A DNA stretch of 5,084 nucleotides from Euryarchaeota archaeon UBA103 (GCA_002506825.1 DAYH01000026.1:1-5084); one strand, 5' to 3'; counted from the stretch's first letter, positions 1 to 5,084 are shown. Numbers and translations: made by a program. Notes: generated by a model from the letters alone, not told the origin.

Positions 1-330
1 AGCCACCCAGTTATGTACAATCCAACAGTATTGGATGTCCAGACCAGAACAGCAGTATTGAATGCACTCATGTCAATGAATTACGAGACGTACTACGTCA
101 ACTACACAACAAGGGGCGAAACCTTCACCGGATGCTACGATATTACAGTCCATGTTCTCGATGAAGAATCCCCTCGTAATACATGTGCTTCGGAAATTCT
201 TCAAAATGTTCTGAACACAGACGGTCTTGTTAGAACAACATCCCAAAACCACTTAGGAAGCTATTCAGACCTAATTAGCAATATTCCCGGAATATCAGCA
301 TATTTTGGAGATAAATTCGAGATCAGTTAG
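1..330 (+). CDS. phnD: Phosphonate-type ABC transporter substrate-binding protein (PhnD family), C-terminal end only
   Basis: This is the 3' part of a gene that begins left of the window: the frame is open from base 1 and ends at TAG 328-330, giving 109 residues. PhnD-family proteins are extracytoplasmic binding proteins that deliver phosphonates or related anions to a PhnC/PhnE importer. The visible part begins with SHPVMYNPTVLDVQTR, which resembles the late PhnD segment in which a short strand precedes the 'residues per helix, then activation' helix (here about residues 12-26). The tail, residues 84-103, has an HLGSYSDLI...IPGI pattern. The main support is context, since an ATPase and a PhnE-type permease follow on the same strand. 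Residues 45 and 62 are cysteines that could form a disulfide outside the cell. The ligand-binding residues lie upstream and cannot be seen, so the substrate is unknown. The internal ATG at 13 is unlikely to be a real start. Confidence 0.72.
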   Translation, partial: SHPVMYNPTVLDVQTRTAVLNALMSMNYETYYVNYTTRGETFTGCYDITVHVLDEESPRNTCASEILQNVLNTDGLVRTTSQNHLGSYSDLISNIPGISAYFGDKFEIS

Positions 331-413
331 TATCTAATTGGATGGTTTACCCGTTTTGGTGTCTGATGATTCCCCTCCACTAGAACCATATACTCGTTTA
401 GGGTCCCCTAAAG
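331..413 (+). promoter_or_regulatory. Intergenic region between binding protein and ATPase genes, with TATA-like element
   Basis: This 83-base gap is long for an importer operon whose next two genes overlap. It contains an AT-rich CATATACT at 387-394, centred about 24 bases before the ATG at 414. That is close to the spacing expected for an archaeal TATA box driving a leaderless or near-leaderless transcript. No convincing Shine-Dalgarno sequence precedes 414, which fits leaderless initiation. No clear T-run terminator follows the upstream stop codon. The promoter call is an inference from position and composition only. Confidence 0.35.
397..412. repeat. Perfect 7-base inverted repeat, candidate operator or leader hairpin
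   Basis: TTTAGGG (397-403) and CCCTAAA (406-412) are exact reverse complements separated by TC. The repeat ends one base before the ATPase ATG and lies just downstream of the TATA-like element, across the place where transcription would start. A dimeric repressor bound here would block initiation. Alternatively, in a read-through transcript from the binding-protein gene, the arms could pair next to the start codon and lower translation. The symmetry is seen directly; both roles are inferred. Confidence 0.45.
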
Positions 414-1247
414 ATGAAGATGTCTAGTAAGATGCTATCAGCACAAAAACTCTCGAAAATTGAGAATATGGGCGACGAGAGTATTCCCAAGGGGATTGAG
501 CATAATCGGCCCGAGTCCGAGTGGTGGGATCTCGAGGCCAATAGCCAATCACCTGTTGTGAGTCTCAGGAACCTCGTGATAGGATATTCCTCAAAAGATC
601 CATTAGCAGAGATTCCGAGTCTAGATATCTTTCCAGGAGAGATCGTAGCCATTGCAGGTCCATCAGGTATCGGAAAAACGACACTTCTGAGGACCATTGC
701 AGGTATTGTAAGGCCAATATCTGGAGATGTCCATGTTTGTGGATTTACCAGCCCCTCTTTGCCGAAAAGAGGTCAGGTTGGATATATCCCTCAAAGACTG
801 GGATTGGTTAGACACGCTACTGTTATGCATAACGTACTTCTGGGATCGAATGCAAGTCATAGCCCAAGATTAGGCATATTCTCATCTAGAAAAGCCAAGA
901 ATGAAGCTAAATCAGCGATTATTTCAATGGGTCTAGAGGAAAAAATCAATGAACCAGTCAGGAGACTTTCGGGCGGACAACAAAGAAGAGTTGCTACTGC
1001 CCGAACCTTGGCACAGTCGCCATCACTCATCATGGCAGATGAATTCCTCAGTGAGTTGGACGAGGAGACCATGAAAGTAGTTTTGAACAAGGTCACTGAA
1101 TTCGTTAGAAAATCAAAGAGCGCCCTCCTATTCGTCGAGCATGATATTTCCAGAGCAAAATCAGTTGCCGACAGGTTACTAGTAATCGATGATGGAAGAG
1201 TTAATCCATTCATCACCGAGACAACTGCCTTGGAGGTCAGTACTTGA
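414..1247 (+). CDS. phnC: Phosphonate-type ABC transporter ATP-binding protein (PhnC family)
   Basis: This is the cytoplasmic ATPase that powers the importer. All nucleotide-binding motifs are visible in order: A-loop Tyr58, Walker A GPSGIGKT at 82-89, Q-loop Gln127, signature LSGGQQ at 185-190, Walker B SLIMADE at 204-210 with catalytic Glu210, D-loop SELD at 213-216 and H-loop His243. It is assigned to PhnC because it sits between a PhnD-like and a PhnE-like gene, and because its signature region (LSGGQQRRVATARTLAQSP) is PhnC-like. Two things are odd. The usual DEP after Walker B reads DEF. There are also about 45 polar residues before the first core strand, which PhnC proteins normally lack. 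The start is therefore uncertain: ATG 414 is the first after the putative promoter, but ATG 432 or 468 would shorten the extension, and none has a good ribosome binding site. The 277-residue length is slightly above family size. The stop overlaps the permease start. Confidence 0.88.
   Translation: MKMSSKMLSAQKLSKIENMGDESIPKGIEHNRPESEWWDLEANSQSPVVSLRNLVIGYSSKDPLAEIPSLDIFPGEIVAIAGPSGIGKTTLLRTIAGIVRPISGDVHVCGFTSPSLPKRGQVGYIPQRLGLVRHATVMHNVLLGSNASHSPRLGIFSSRKAKNEAKSAIISMGLEEKINEPVRRLSGGQQRRVATARTLAQSPSLIMADEFLSELDEETMKVVLNKVTEFVRKSKSALLFVEHDISRAKSVADRLLVIDDGRVNPFITETTALEVST
1232..1237 (+). promoter_or_regulatory. Ribosome binding site GGAGGT fixing the permease TTG start
   Basis: GGAGGT lies six bases before the TTG at 1244 and inside the last codons of the ATPase gene. 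It is the strongest Shine-Dalgarno match in the window. It supports a TTG start rather than a later ATG, and translation coupled to the ATPase. Confidence 0.8.
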
Positions 1248-2122
1248 GATTGACAAAACAACGTATCATCGGGACTCTGGTAGCGACTTTGGTATTGTCA
1301 CTACTCCTTGTTAGTAGCATGGTAGAAGATTGGGGGAGGCTATCGGATGGCCCCAGCAATCTGATCATATTCATCAACGAATCACTTTGGCCTCCCGATT
1401 GGAGTGTAATCGAGCCTCAAGCATACCCTGTTTGTACTGTGTACCCCCTCTTCGATTTCACCTGCTCAACGGCCTGGATTGGCATGGTAGAGACAATCAA
1501 AATTGCTTTCGCATCCACAGTTTTTGGTATGATTATCTCCCTACCTATCTCACTTCTGGCGGCAAGAAATCTAAATCCTACATGGGTCAGCCTCCCAGCA
1601 AGACTGGCCCTCTCCGTTTGTAGAAGCCTCCCAAGTATTATTTGGGCTATTTTCTTTGTTATTCTAGTTGGATTCGGACCTTTTTCAGGTGTCCTCGCAA
1701 TGACAGTTTACACCGTGGGATATCTCGGAAAGCTACAATATGAAGCAATCGAGGGACTCAGTAGGACTCCTCTGGACGCTTCGAGGGCAATGGGCCTGTC
1801 AAAAATCGAAACTGCTCTTGGTGTGGTAATCCCTGAATCTGCTAACGAACTAATCTCACAGATGATTTTCATGTTTGAATACAATTTCAGACATGGTACT
1901 GTTATTGGAATCGTTGGTGCTGGTGGAATTGGCTATTACATCAACCTGTATCTGAAATTTCTTCAGTATGACAAAGTAATTGCTTACTTAATCATAATTC
2001 TCGTAGTGGTGGTGATAATCGACTTCTTCTCGATTTATGCTCGTTCATTCTTCAATGAGGAGGGCGACTCAAGGAGGCCTTCTTGGCTTGATATTTTCAT
2101 CCCTGATATCCTAAGAAGGTAA
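1244..2122 (+). CDS. phnE: Phosphonate-type ABC transporter permease (PhnE family)
   Basis: This is the integral membrane subunit that forms the translocation path of the importer. The 292 residues contain about six hydrophobic segments (roughly 8-26, 82-107, 129-144, 146-162, 217-236 and 243-267). They also contain the cytoplasmic EAA loop that contacts the ATPase (167-199, with Gly184 and Pro197). Family landmarks include WPPDWS (49-54), GFGPFSGVLA (143-152) and the very conserved VGAGGIGYY (224-232). The TTG start overlaps the ATPase TGA as TTGA and is set by a GGAGGT six bases upstream. Compared with typical PhnE, the outer loop between PPDW and the second membrane segment is longer and carries Cys64 and Cys74, a possible disulfide. 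The 3' end overlaps the oppositely oriented small gene by 12 bases. The family assignment is firm. The substrate (phosphonate, phosphite or other) cannot be read from the permease. Confidence 0.93.
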   Translation: MRLTKQRIIGTLVATLVLSLLLVSSMVEDWGRLSDGPSNLIIFINESLWPPDWSVIEPQAYPVCTVYPLFDFTCSTAWIGMVETIKIAFASTVFGMIISLPISLLAARNLNPTWVSLPARLALSVCRSLPSIIWAIFFVILVGFGPFSGVLAMTVYTVGYLGKLQYEAIEGLSRTPLDASRAMGLSKIETALGVVIPESANELISQMIFMFEYNFRHGTVIGIVGAGGIGYYINLYLKFLQYDKVIAYLIIILVVVVIIDFFSIYARSFFNEEGDSRRPSWLDIFIPDILRR

Positions 2123-2368
2123 ATCTGCGACTATCCTAATAGAACCATCCTCGTAGAAAATCTGGATATTCTCTGGTACCTTTGCCGTGAGTGATGCCAG
2201 AGCTTGGTAAACCTCCTCCTCCTCAACCTTGAATGCTTCAGCCGCCCTTTTGGTTGACCATGGGATCTCCACAAAATCAGAGGATGAGATCCACCGGATA
2301 AGGCGACTCTCGAATTCTGTCAGGTCTTCTAGGGACACCGTAATCGATACTGGGAGGTGATTTGGCAA
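2111..2368 (-). CDS. Small hypothetical protein, winged-helix-like
   Basis: I do not recognise this 85-residue protein as a named family. Its pattern suggests a small winged-helix fold: an amphipathic helix at about 13-29, a helix-turn-helix-like stretch at 38-62 (STKRAAEAFKV, then EEEEVYQALASL) and a beta hairpin at 66-82 (IQIFYEDGSIRIVAD) that would be the wing. It starts at a TTG (2368-2366) nine bases after an in-frame TAG, with AGGTTGAT just upstream as a weak ribosome binding site; no earlier start exists in this frame. It lies 21 bases downstream of gpsA on the same strand, so the two probably share a transcript. It could be a DNA-binding regulator or a protein-interaction module. The acidic second helix (EEEE) argues against simple DNA contact. 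The gene is probably real given the close packing and sensible composition, but its function is unknown. Confidence 0.65.
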   Translation of the reverse strand: MPNHLPVSITVSLEDLTEFESRLIRWISSSDFVEIPWSTKRAAEAFKVEEEEVYQALASLTAKVPENIQIFYEDGSIRIVADLPS

Positions 2369-2389
2369 ATCAACCTATTCTGAAGAAAT

Positions 2390-3391
2390 TCAGTATTCCA
2401 CCATTCTCTTCACAGCCTCGTCTGCTACGATGTCTCCATCCAATAGCTCTCCCAGTGCCTCAATGAATGGGGTCTCCACCCCAAGCTTCGGGGCTCTCGC
2501 GAGGAACATCCTAGTGGCCCTCACTCCTTCTGCCACCATATGCATCTCTTCTAGCGACTGATCAAGGCTCTTGCCAGATCCAAGCTTCTCTCCGAGTGTC
2601 CTATTCCTGCTCCTTGGACTCGTGGCGGTTACATACAGGTCACCAAGTCCAGCTGGGCCAAAGGCAGTGGATGAGGAAGCCCCCATGGCACCAAGAAGAG
2701 AAATCCCCTCACTGAACCCCCTTAATACCAAAGCAGCCTTGAGATTGTCTCCCCCTATGGATTCCTTCAATCCATCTACCACCCCGCATGCAAGAGCGAC
2801 GCAGTTCTTGTACGCCCCCCAGAGCTCGGCACCATTCGGATCATCCGCGGCCACCAAGAAGAGAGTCTCAGTGGATAATCTCTCTGATATCCTCTCAGCT
2901 ACGCTTTGATCATGACACGCCACAAGAGCCGTAGTGATGACTCCCCTAGCCACCTCTGGTGCGATTGTAGGGCCAGTCATCACGATGACTGGATTCGATT
3001 TACCAGCTACATCGAGGCGCTTCTCGATTGAGTCAGATATTAACCCCGATCCGCCTTCCTCCACAGGAGCAAGCCCCTTTGCAAGGTCAAGTAGTACTTG
3101 AGAAGGCCTCAAATTTGGAACGATTCTGTCTACGACATCCAGTATAACCCCACTAGGGAGGGAGAGTACTAGTATCTCACAAGTCTCCACTATGTCGGAA
3201 AGCTCCATTGTGACTTGCAGGTCTGGAATTTCATATCCATCCAAGTATTTCCTGTTAATTGAATCAGTCATCAGAGTCTCGTAAACCTCCTGCTCGATTG
3301 TCCATCCTAGGACGTTGTGGCCATCTTCGCACCAAACGCGTGCTAATGCCGTACCCCAGTTACCTAGGCCTATTACTCCGATTCGTGCCAT
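2390..3391 (-). CDS. gpsA: Glycerol-3-phosphate dehydrogenase [NAD(P)+], bacterial type
   Basis: This cytoplasmic enzyme interconverts dihydroxyacetone phosphate and sn-glycerol-3-phosphate using NAD(P)H. It is 333 residues long, normal for GpsA. The N-terminal Rossmann motif GLGNWG is at 8-13. LDLAKGL places Lys105 at the substrate site, GPTIAPEVARG (140-150) is the family signature region, and YKNCVALACG provides the catalytic Lys195 with Asn196. GPAGLGDLYVTATSPRSRNR (245-264) supplies Asp251, Thr255, Arg262 and Asn263, equivalent to the substrate-binding residues of animal GPD1. No key residue is missing. I chose ATG 3391 because it gives the standard MARIGVIG beginning and has GGAG four bases upstream; the alternative TTG at 3406 would add five residues and has no suitable site. 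The gene is divergent from the tRNA and is followed by a small winged-helix-like gene. Archaea normally make glycerol-1-phosphate instead, so this enzyme may serve glycerol catabolism or bacterial-type lipids. Confidence 0.96.
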   Translation of the reverse strand: MARIGVIGLGNWGTALARVWCEDGHNVLGWTIEQEVYETLMTDSINRKYLDGYEIPDLQVTMELSDIVETCEILVLSLPSGVILDVVDRIVPNLRPSQVLLDLAKGLAPVEEGGSGLISDSIEKRLDVAGKSNPVIVMTGPTIAPEVARGVITTALVACHDQSVAERISERLSTETLFLVAADDPNGAELWGAYKNCVALACGVVDGLKESIGGDNLKAALVLRGFSEGISLLGAMGASSSTAFGPAGLGDLYVTATSPRSRNRTLGEKLGSGKSLDQSLEEMHMVAEGVRATRMFLARAPKLGVETPFIEALGELLDGDIVADEAVKRMVEY

Positions 3392-3484
3392 GCTTCTCCG
3401 CCCCAAACACCGGTTAAGACCCTATTCGATGGTTAGCCCCTCATACGTTGAGTTCTTGACTGATGAGTGCCCGCGTGGAGCCAA
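3392..3484. other. Divergent intergenic region between gpsA and tRNA-Leu
   Basis: These 93 bases must hold the promoters for both gpsA (leftward) and the tRNA (rightward), but no clear TATA box is visible for either. The only recognisable element is GGAG at 3396-3399 on the minus strand, the gpsA ribosome binding site. A small imperfect symmetry, CTCA...TGAG at 3440-3452, is too short to interpret. Confidence 0.4.
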
Positions 3485-3569
3485 GCAGGGGTACCCGAGT
3501 GGTCAAAGGGGCTGGGTTTAGGTCCCAGTGCGTAGTGCTTCGCAGGTTCAAATCCTGTCCCCTGCACCA
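3485..3569 (+). tRNA. tRNA-Leu, anticodon UAG, with encoded CCA
   Basis: A complete type II tRNA can be folded by eye. The acceptor stem pairs GCAGGGG (3485-3491) with CCCCTGC (3559-3565), followed by discriminator A3566 and an encoded CCA (3567-3569). The D arm begins CCCGAGTGG at 3494. The anticodon stem CTGGG/CCCAG (3512-3516, 3524-3528) closes a seven-base loop with TAG at 3519-3521, reading CUN leucine codons. The long variable arm (3529-3541) can form a short GC/GC stem. The T arm GCAGG-TTCAAAT-CCTGT spans 3542-3558 with one G-U pair. There is no intron. The long variable arm and discriminator A agree with leucine identity. Confidence 0.97.
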
Positions 3570-3624
3570 CTAATTTAGTAATGCCGCCACATCCTTGATA
3601 AGCCAATTAATAGGCCATAGGATC
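3570..3624 (+). promoter_or_regulatory. Short gap between tRNA-Leu and lipoprotein gene, presumed promoter
   Basis: This AT-rich 55-base gap includes TAATTTAGTA (3571-3580) and CAATTAATA (3604-3612). Either could act as a TATA-like element for the lipoprotein gene. The first would place transcription start near 3601 with a short leader. The second lies too close to the ATG. No clear Shine-Dalgarno sequence precedes ATG 3625. The assignment is weak. Confidence 0.25.
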
Positions 3625-5084
3625 ATGAATAAGACAACTGCTCTGATTGCCAGCCTTCTGATGATAGCCACTTCCTTGTCTGGTTGTATAACCGAAGAAC
3701 TGGTCGATGATGTCCTAGGATGCATGGATGAGAACGCAGAGAATTATGATGACAACGCAACTCTGGAGGCATTGGGTGACTGCTTCTACATGGCAAGTGT
3801 GGATCAGTTCATGGGACAGATGAGTGAGATGTCAATAGATGAGATGCTCGATGTAAACCCTAGGGCGGGCTACTCATCAGTAATTTCGATGAATATGGTA
3901 GAAGATGAGATGGGTATGGACGAGATGGAAATACACATAGAGGAGCACGTGATGGTCGATCTAGCGAATGACTCCGCAATGGTAAGGACTTATGTCTCAG
4001 TCGACCCAATGATGACCGTCGACTACACAGTTATCCAAGTCGGACAGGTAGTCAACATACACTCTCTTGCCAGCGGAATGATGGCCGATGCTGTCTCAAG
4101 CAGCACTCAGACAAGAGATGCGGATGGATCCGTTCTGGACATGGTGCATGCGATGATAGAGGGAAGTCCCGCCGAAGGAATTCCAGGCTTGGGCATGGGA
4201 GACGACCAACCCGACTCGGACAATGATGACGGCATGCCTACCGAAAGTGCCAGCTTCACCTACGACGCATCGACCGGAACACAGACAATGACCATGACCA
4301 TGACCGAGGATGGAGCCTCAACAGAGATGACCATCCTCTTGGATGAGAACGAGGACTTGTTATCATATGAGATGAAAATGGACGATGGAACCAACACCAC
4401 TGTCATGTCCTACACCGTTATGTGGGGCGATGCGATAGTAATCGAGGTTGACGAGACACTCCCAAAGACCGCACTTCCAGTGTGGTTCGATGGATTGTCC
4501 GAGACTCTGGATGACGGCCATGGAGACGGTGACGGCGATGACGGAGATGGGCCTCCCTCCCCGGAGGAAGTCCTGTACATGTTTGACAGTGATGACGATG
4601 GCTACCTGAGCTGGGATGAGTTCTGGGACTCGTGGGGCGATGGCGAAGGTCAGGATGCCCAAGACGATATGATGGGCATTTTCCAGGAAGCAGACACAGA
4701 CAGCGACGATCTCCTATCCTTGGAGGAGTTGGAATACTTCATTGAGATGGTCGATGACCACGAATCCCATGATGGCGATGAAATGAGTCCAGACATGATA
4801 CTGGACATGATGGACTACAATGATGATGGATCAGTCAGTTGGACGGAGTTCGACGACTTCGTCATCTACGAAGATGGTGGATGGGCTGACGAACAGGAAC
4901 GTTCCGAGAGTCAAGACGCATTCGACTACTCAGACGCTAACGGAGATGGCTCTCTCGACTACGAGGAGCTCGAACATTGGATTTCCACCATGGGAGACGA
5001 TGACGACTCAGAAGAGATGTTCCTCTGCGATGATGGCGATGAGGAGATCCCTATGGATTGGGTAAATGACGGCGAAGAAGATTG
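3625..5084 (+). CDS. Secreted lipoprotein with Met-rich domain, four EF-hands and LDLa-like module; 3' end beyond window
   Basis: The frame runs 486 codons from ATG 3625 to the window edge without a stop, so the C terminus is missing. A lipoprotein signal peptide is clear: NK, a hydrophobic core and lipobox LSGC with Cys21 as the lipid anchor. A GC-D-A-NYD-A-C motif follows (Cys33 to Cys53), known from secreted marine microbial proteins. Residues 56-290 form a Met-rich, beta-patterned domain ending IVIEVDETLPKTALP, somewhat like LolA/LppX-type lipoprotein folds (tentative). An Asp/Gly linker (296-309) leads to four EF-hand loops at 321-332, 357-368, 397-408 and 437-448. Loops 1, 3 and 4 match D-x-D/N-x-D-G-x-hydrophobic-x3-E; loop 2 has Asp instead of Gly at position 6. 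Residues 466-486 resemble an LDL-receptor class A repeat. The protein is probably membrane-anchored outside the cell and calcium-binding. Its biological role is unknown, and no neighbour suggests one. Confidence 0.9.
   Translation, partial: MNKTTALIASLLMIATSLSGCITEELVDDVLGCMDENAENYDDNATLEALGDCFYMASVDQFMGQMSEMSIDEMLDVNPRAGYSSVISMNMVEDEMGMDEMEIHIEEHVMVDLANDSAMVRTYVSVDPMMTVDYTVIQVGQVVNIHSLASGMMADAVSSSTQTRDADGSVLDMVHAMIEGSPAEGIPGLGMGDDQPDSDNDDGMPTESASFTYDASTGTQTMTMTMTEDGASTEMTILLDENEDLLSYEMKMDDGTNTTVMSYTVMWGDAIVIEVDETLPKTALPVWFDGLSETLDDGHGDGDGDDGDGPPSPEEVLYMFDSDDDGYLSWDEFWDSWGDGEGQDAQDDMMGIFQEADTDSDDLLSLEELEYFIEMVDDHESHDGDEMSPDMILDMMDYNDDGSVSWTEFDDFVIYEDGGWADEQERSESQDAFDYSDANGDGSLDYEELEHWISTMGDDDDSEEMFLCDDGDEEIPMDWVNDGEED
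4510..4551 (+). repeat. Asp-Gly low-complexity linker
   Basis: GAY-GGN codons repeat across residues 296-309 of the lipoprotein (DDGHGDGDGDDGDG). This forms a flexible acidic linker between the Met-rich domain and the EF-hand region. Such short codon repeats can expand or contract by slippage. Confidence 0.8.
4585..4968 (+). other. Four EF-hand calcium-binding loops within the lipoprotein
   Basis: The loops begin at 4585 (DSDDDGYLSWDE), 4693 (DTDSDDLLSLEE), 4813 (DYNDDGSVSWTE) and 4933 (DANGDGSLDYEE), spaced 36, 40 and 40 residues apart, as expected for two EF-hand pairs. Each has acidic ligands at positions 1, 3 and 5 (Asn at position 3 in loops 3 and 4), a hydrophobic residue at 8 and Glu at 12. 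Loop 2 lacks the usual Gly at 6 and may bind calcium more weakly. Confidence 0.9.
5020..5084 (+). other. Start of LDL-receptor class A-like module, cut by window end
   Basis: Residues 466-486 (FLCDDGDEEIPMDWVNDGEED) follow the LDLa pattern F-x-C-x2-G-x-x-C-I-P-x2-W-x-C-D-G-x2-D-C, but with Glu474 and Asn481 where LDLa has its third and fourth cysteines. The last two bases of the window, TG, are compatible with a Cys codon next, which would be the LDLa fifth cysteine. The fold is inferred from this pattern only. Confidence 0.6.

Noticed and set aside
857..1261. 134-codon open frame opposite the ATPase gene
   Set aside because: The plus strand carries every ABC ATPase motif, and the minus-strand translation shows no recognisable pattern or ribosome binding site.
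2571..2909. 112-codon plus-strand frame opposite gpsA
   Set aside because: GpsA motifs are intact on the minus strand. The plus-strand product is a Pro/Ser-rich shadow.
3440..3452. CTCA...TGAG symmetry between gpsA and the tRNA
   Set aside because: The four-base arms are expected by chance many times in a window of this size.
3315..3521. 68-codon frame running from gpsA antisense into the tRNA
   Set aside because: It ends inside the tRNA-Leu gene and overlaps the gpsA start; no coding signal was seen.
3569..3579. ACTAA-T-TTAGT short inverted repeat after the tRNA
   Set aside because: The five-base AT-rich arms and one-base centre are too short for a terminator or operator claim. It begins in the CCA end, and no T-run follows.
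4285..4305. Tandem ATGACC repeat, possible slippage tract
   Set aside because: There are only about three in-frame units, encoding TMTMTM within a Met-rich domain; too short to call phase variation.
4363..4662. 99-codon open frame on the minus strand
   Set aside because: It lies inside the lipoprotein gene, whose frame has signal peptide, lipobox and EF-hands. The opposite frame is open only because GAY/GGN-rich codons rarely give stops on the reverse strand.
4820..5065. 81-codon frame within the EF-hand region
   Set aside because: It is an out-of-frame reading of the lipoprotein, rich in Met/Ser/Thr from shifted GAT/GAC codons.

Overview
The window looks like chromosomal DNA from a planktonic marine archaeon, most likely Marine Group II or a related Thermoplasmatota lineage. 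This is inferred from the kind of proteins present, not from a marker gene. Three things point there: a secreted lipoprotein that combines a GC-D-A-NY cysteine motif, EF-hands and an LDL-receptor-A-like ending; TTG starts and strong GGAGGT-type ribosome binding sites; and a bacterial-type GpsA, which several uncultured marine archaea are reported to carry. A bacterial origin is not excluded.

Layout. Positions 1-2122 (+) hold a three-gene ABC importer of the phosphonate family in the order substrate-binding protein (C-terminal end only), ATPase, permease. The ATPase and permease overlap by 4 bases and look translationally coupled. The 83-base gap before the ATPase carries a TATA-like element and a perfect 7-base inverted repeat ending one base before the ATG, a candidate operator. 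Positions 2111-3391 (-) hold a probable two-gene unit: gpsA (glycerol-3-phosphate dehydrogenase), then a small winged-helix-like protein whose 3' end overlaps the permease 3' end by 12 bases. Divergent from gpsA is a complete tRNA-Leu(UAG) with encoded CCA (3485-3569, +). From 3625 to the right edge runs one uninterrupted frame of 486 codons with no stop. It encodes a lipoprotein with a Met-rich beta-type domain, an Asp/Gly linker, four EF-hand loops and the start of an LDLa-like module, and it is cut by the window end.

How the genes fit together. The importer is a self-contained uptake system. Its substrate could be a phosphonate, phosphite or another phosphorus compound, and no C-P lyase or phosphonatase gene is present here to decide. 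GpsA makes sn-glycerol-3-phosphate, the bacterial-handed lipid backbone, and is not obviously linked to the importer beyond phosphorus metabolism. The lipoprotein is the least ordinary gene: a highly acidic, probably calcium-binding, membrane-anchored surface protein. No mobile elements, CRISPR arrays or rRNA genes were seen.
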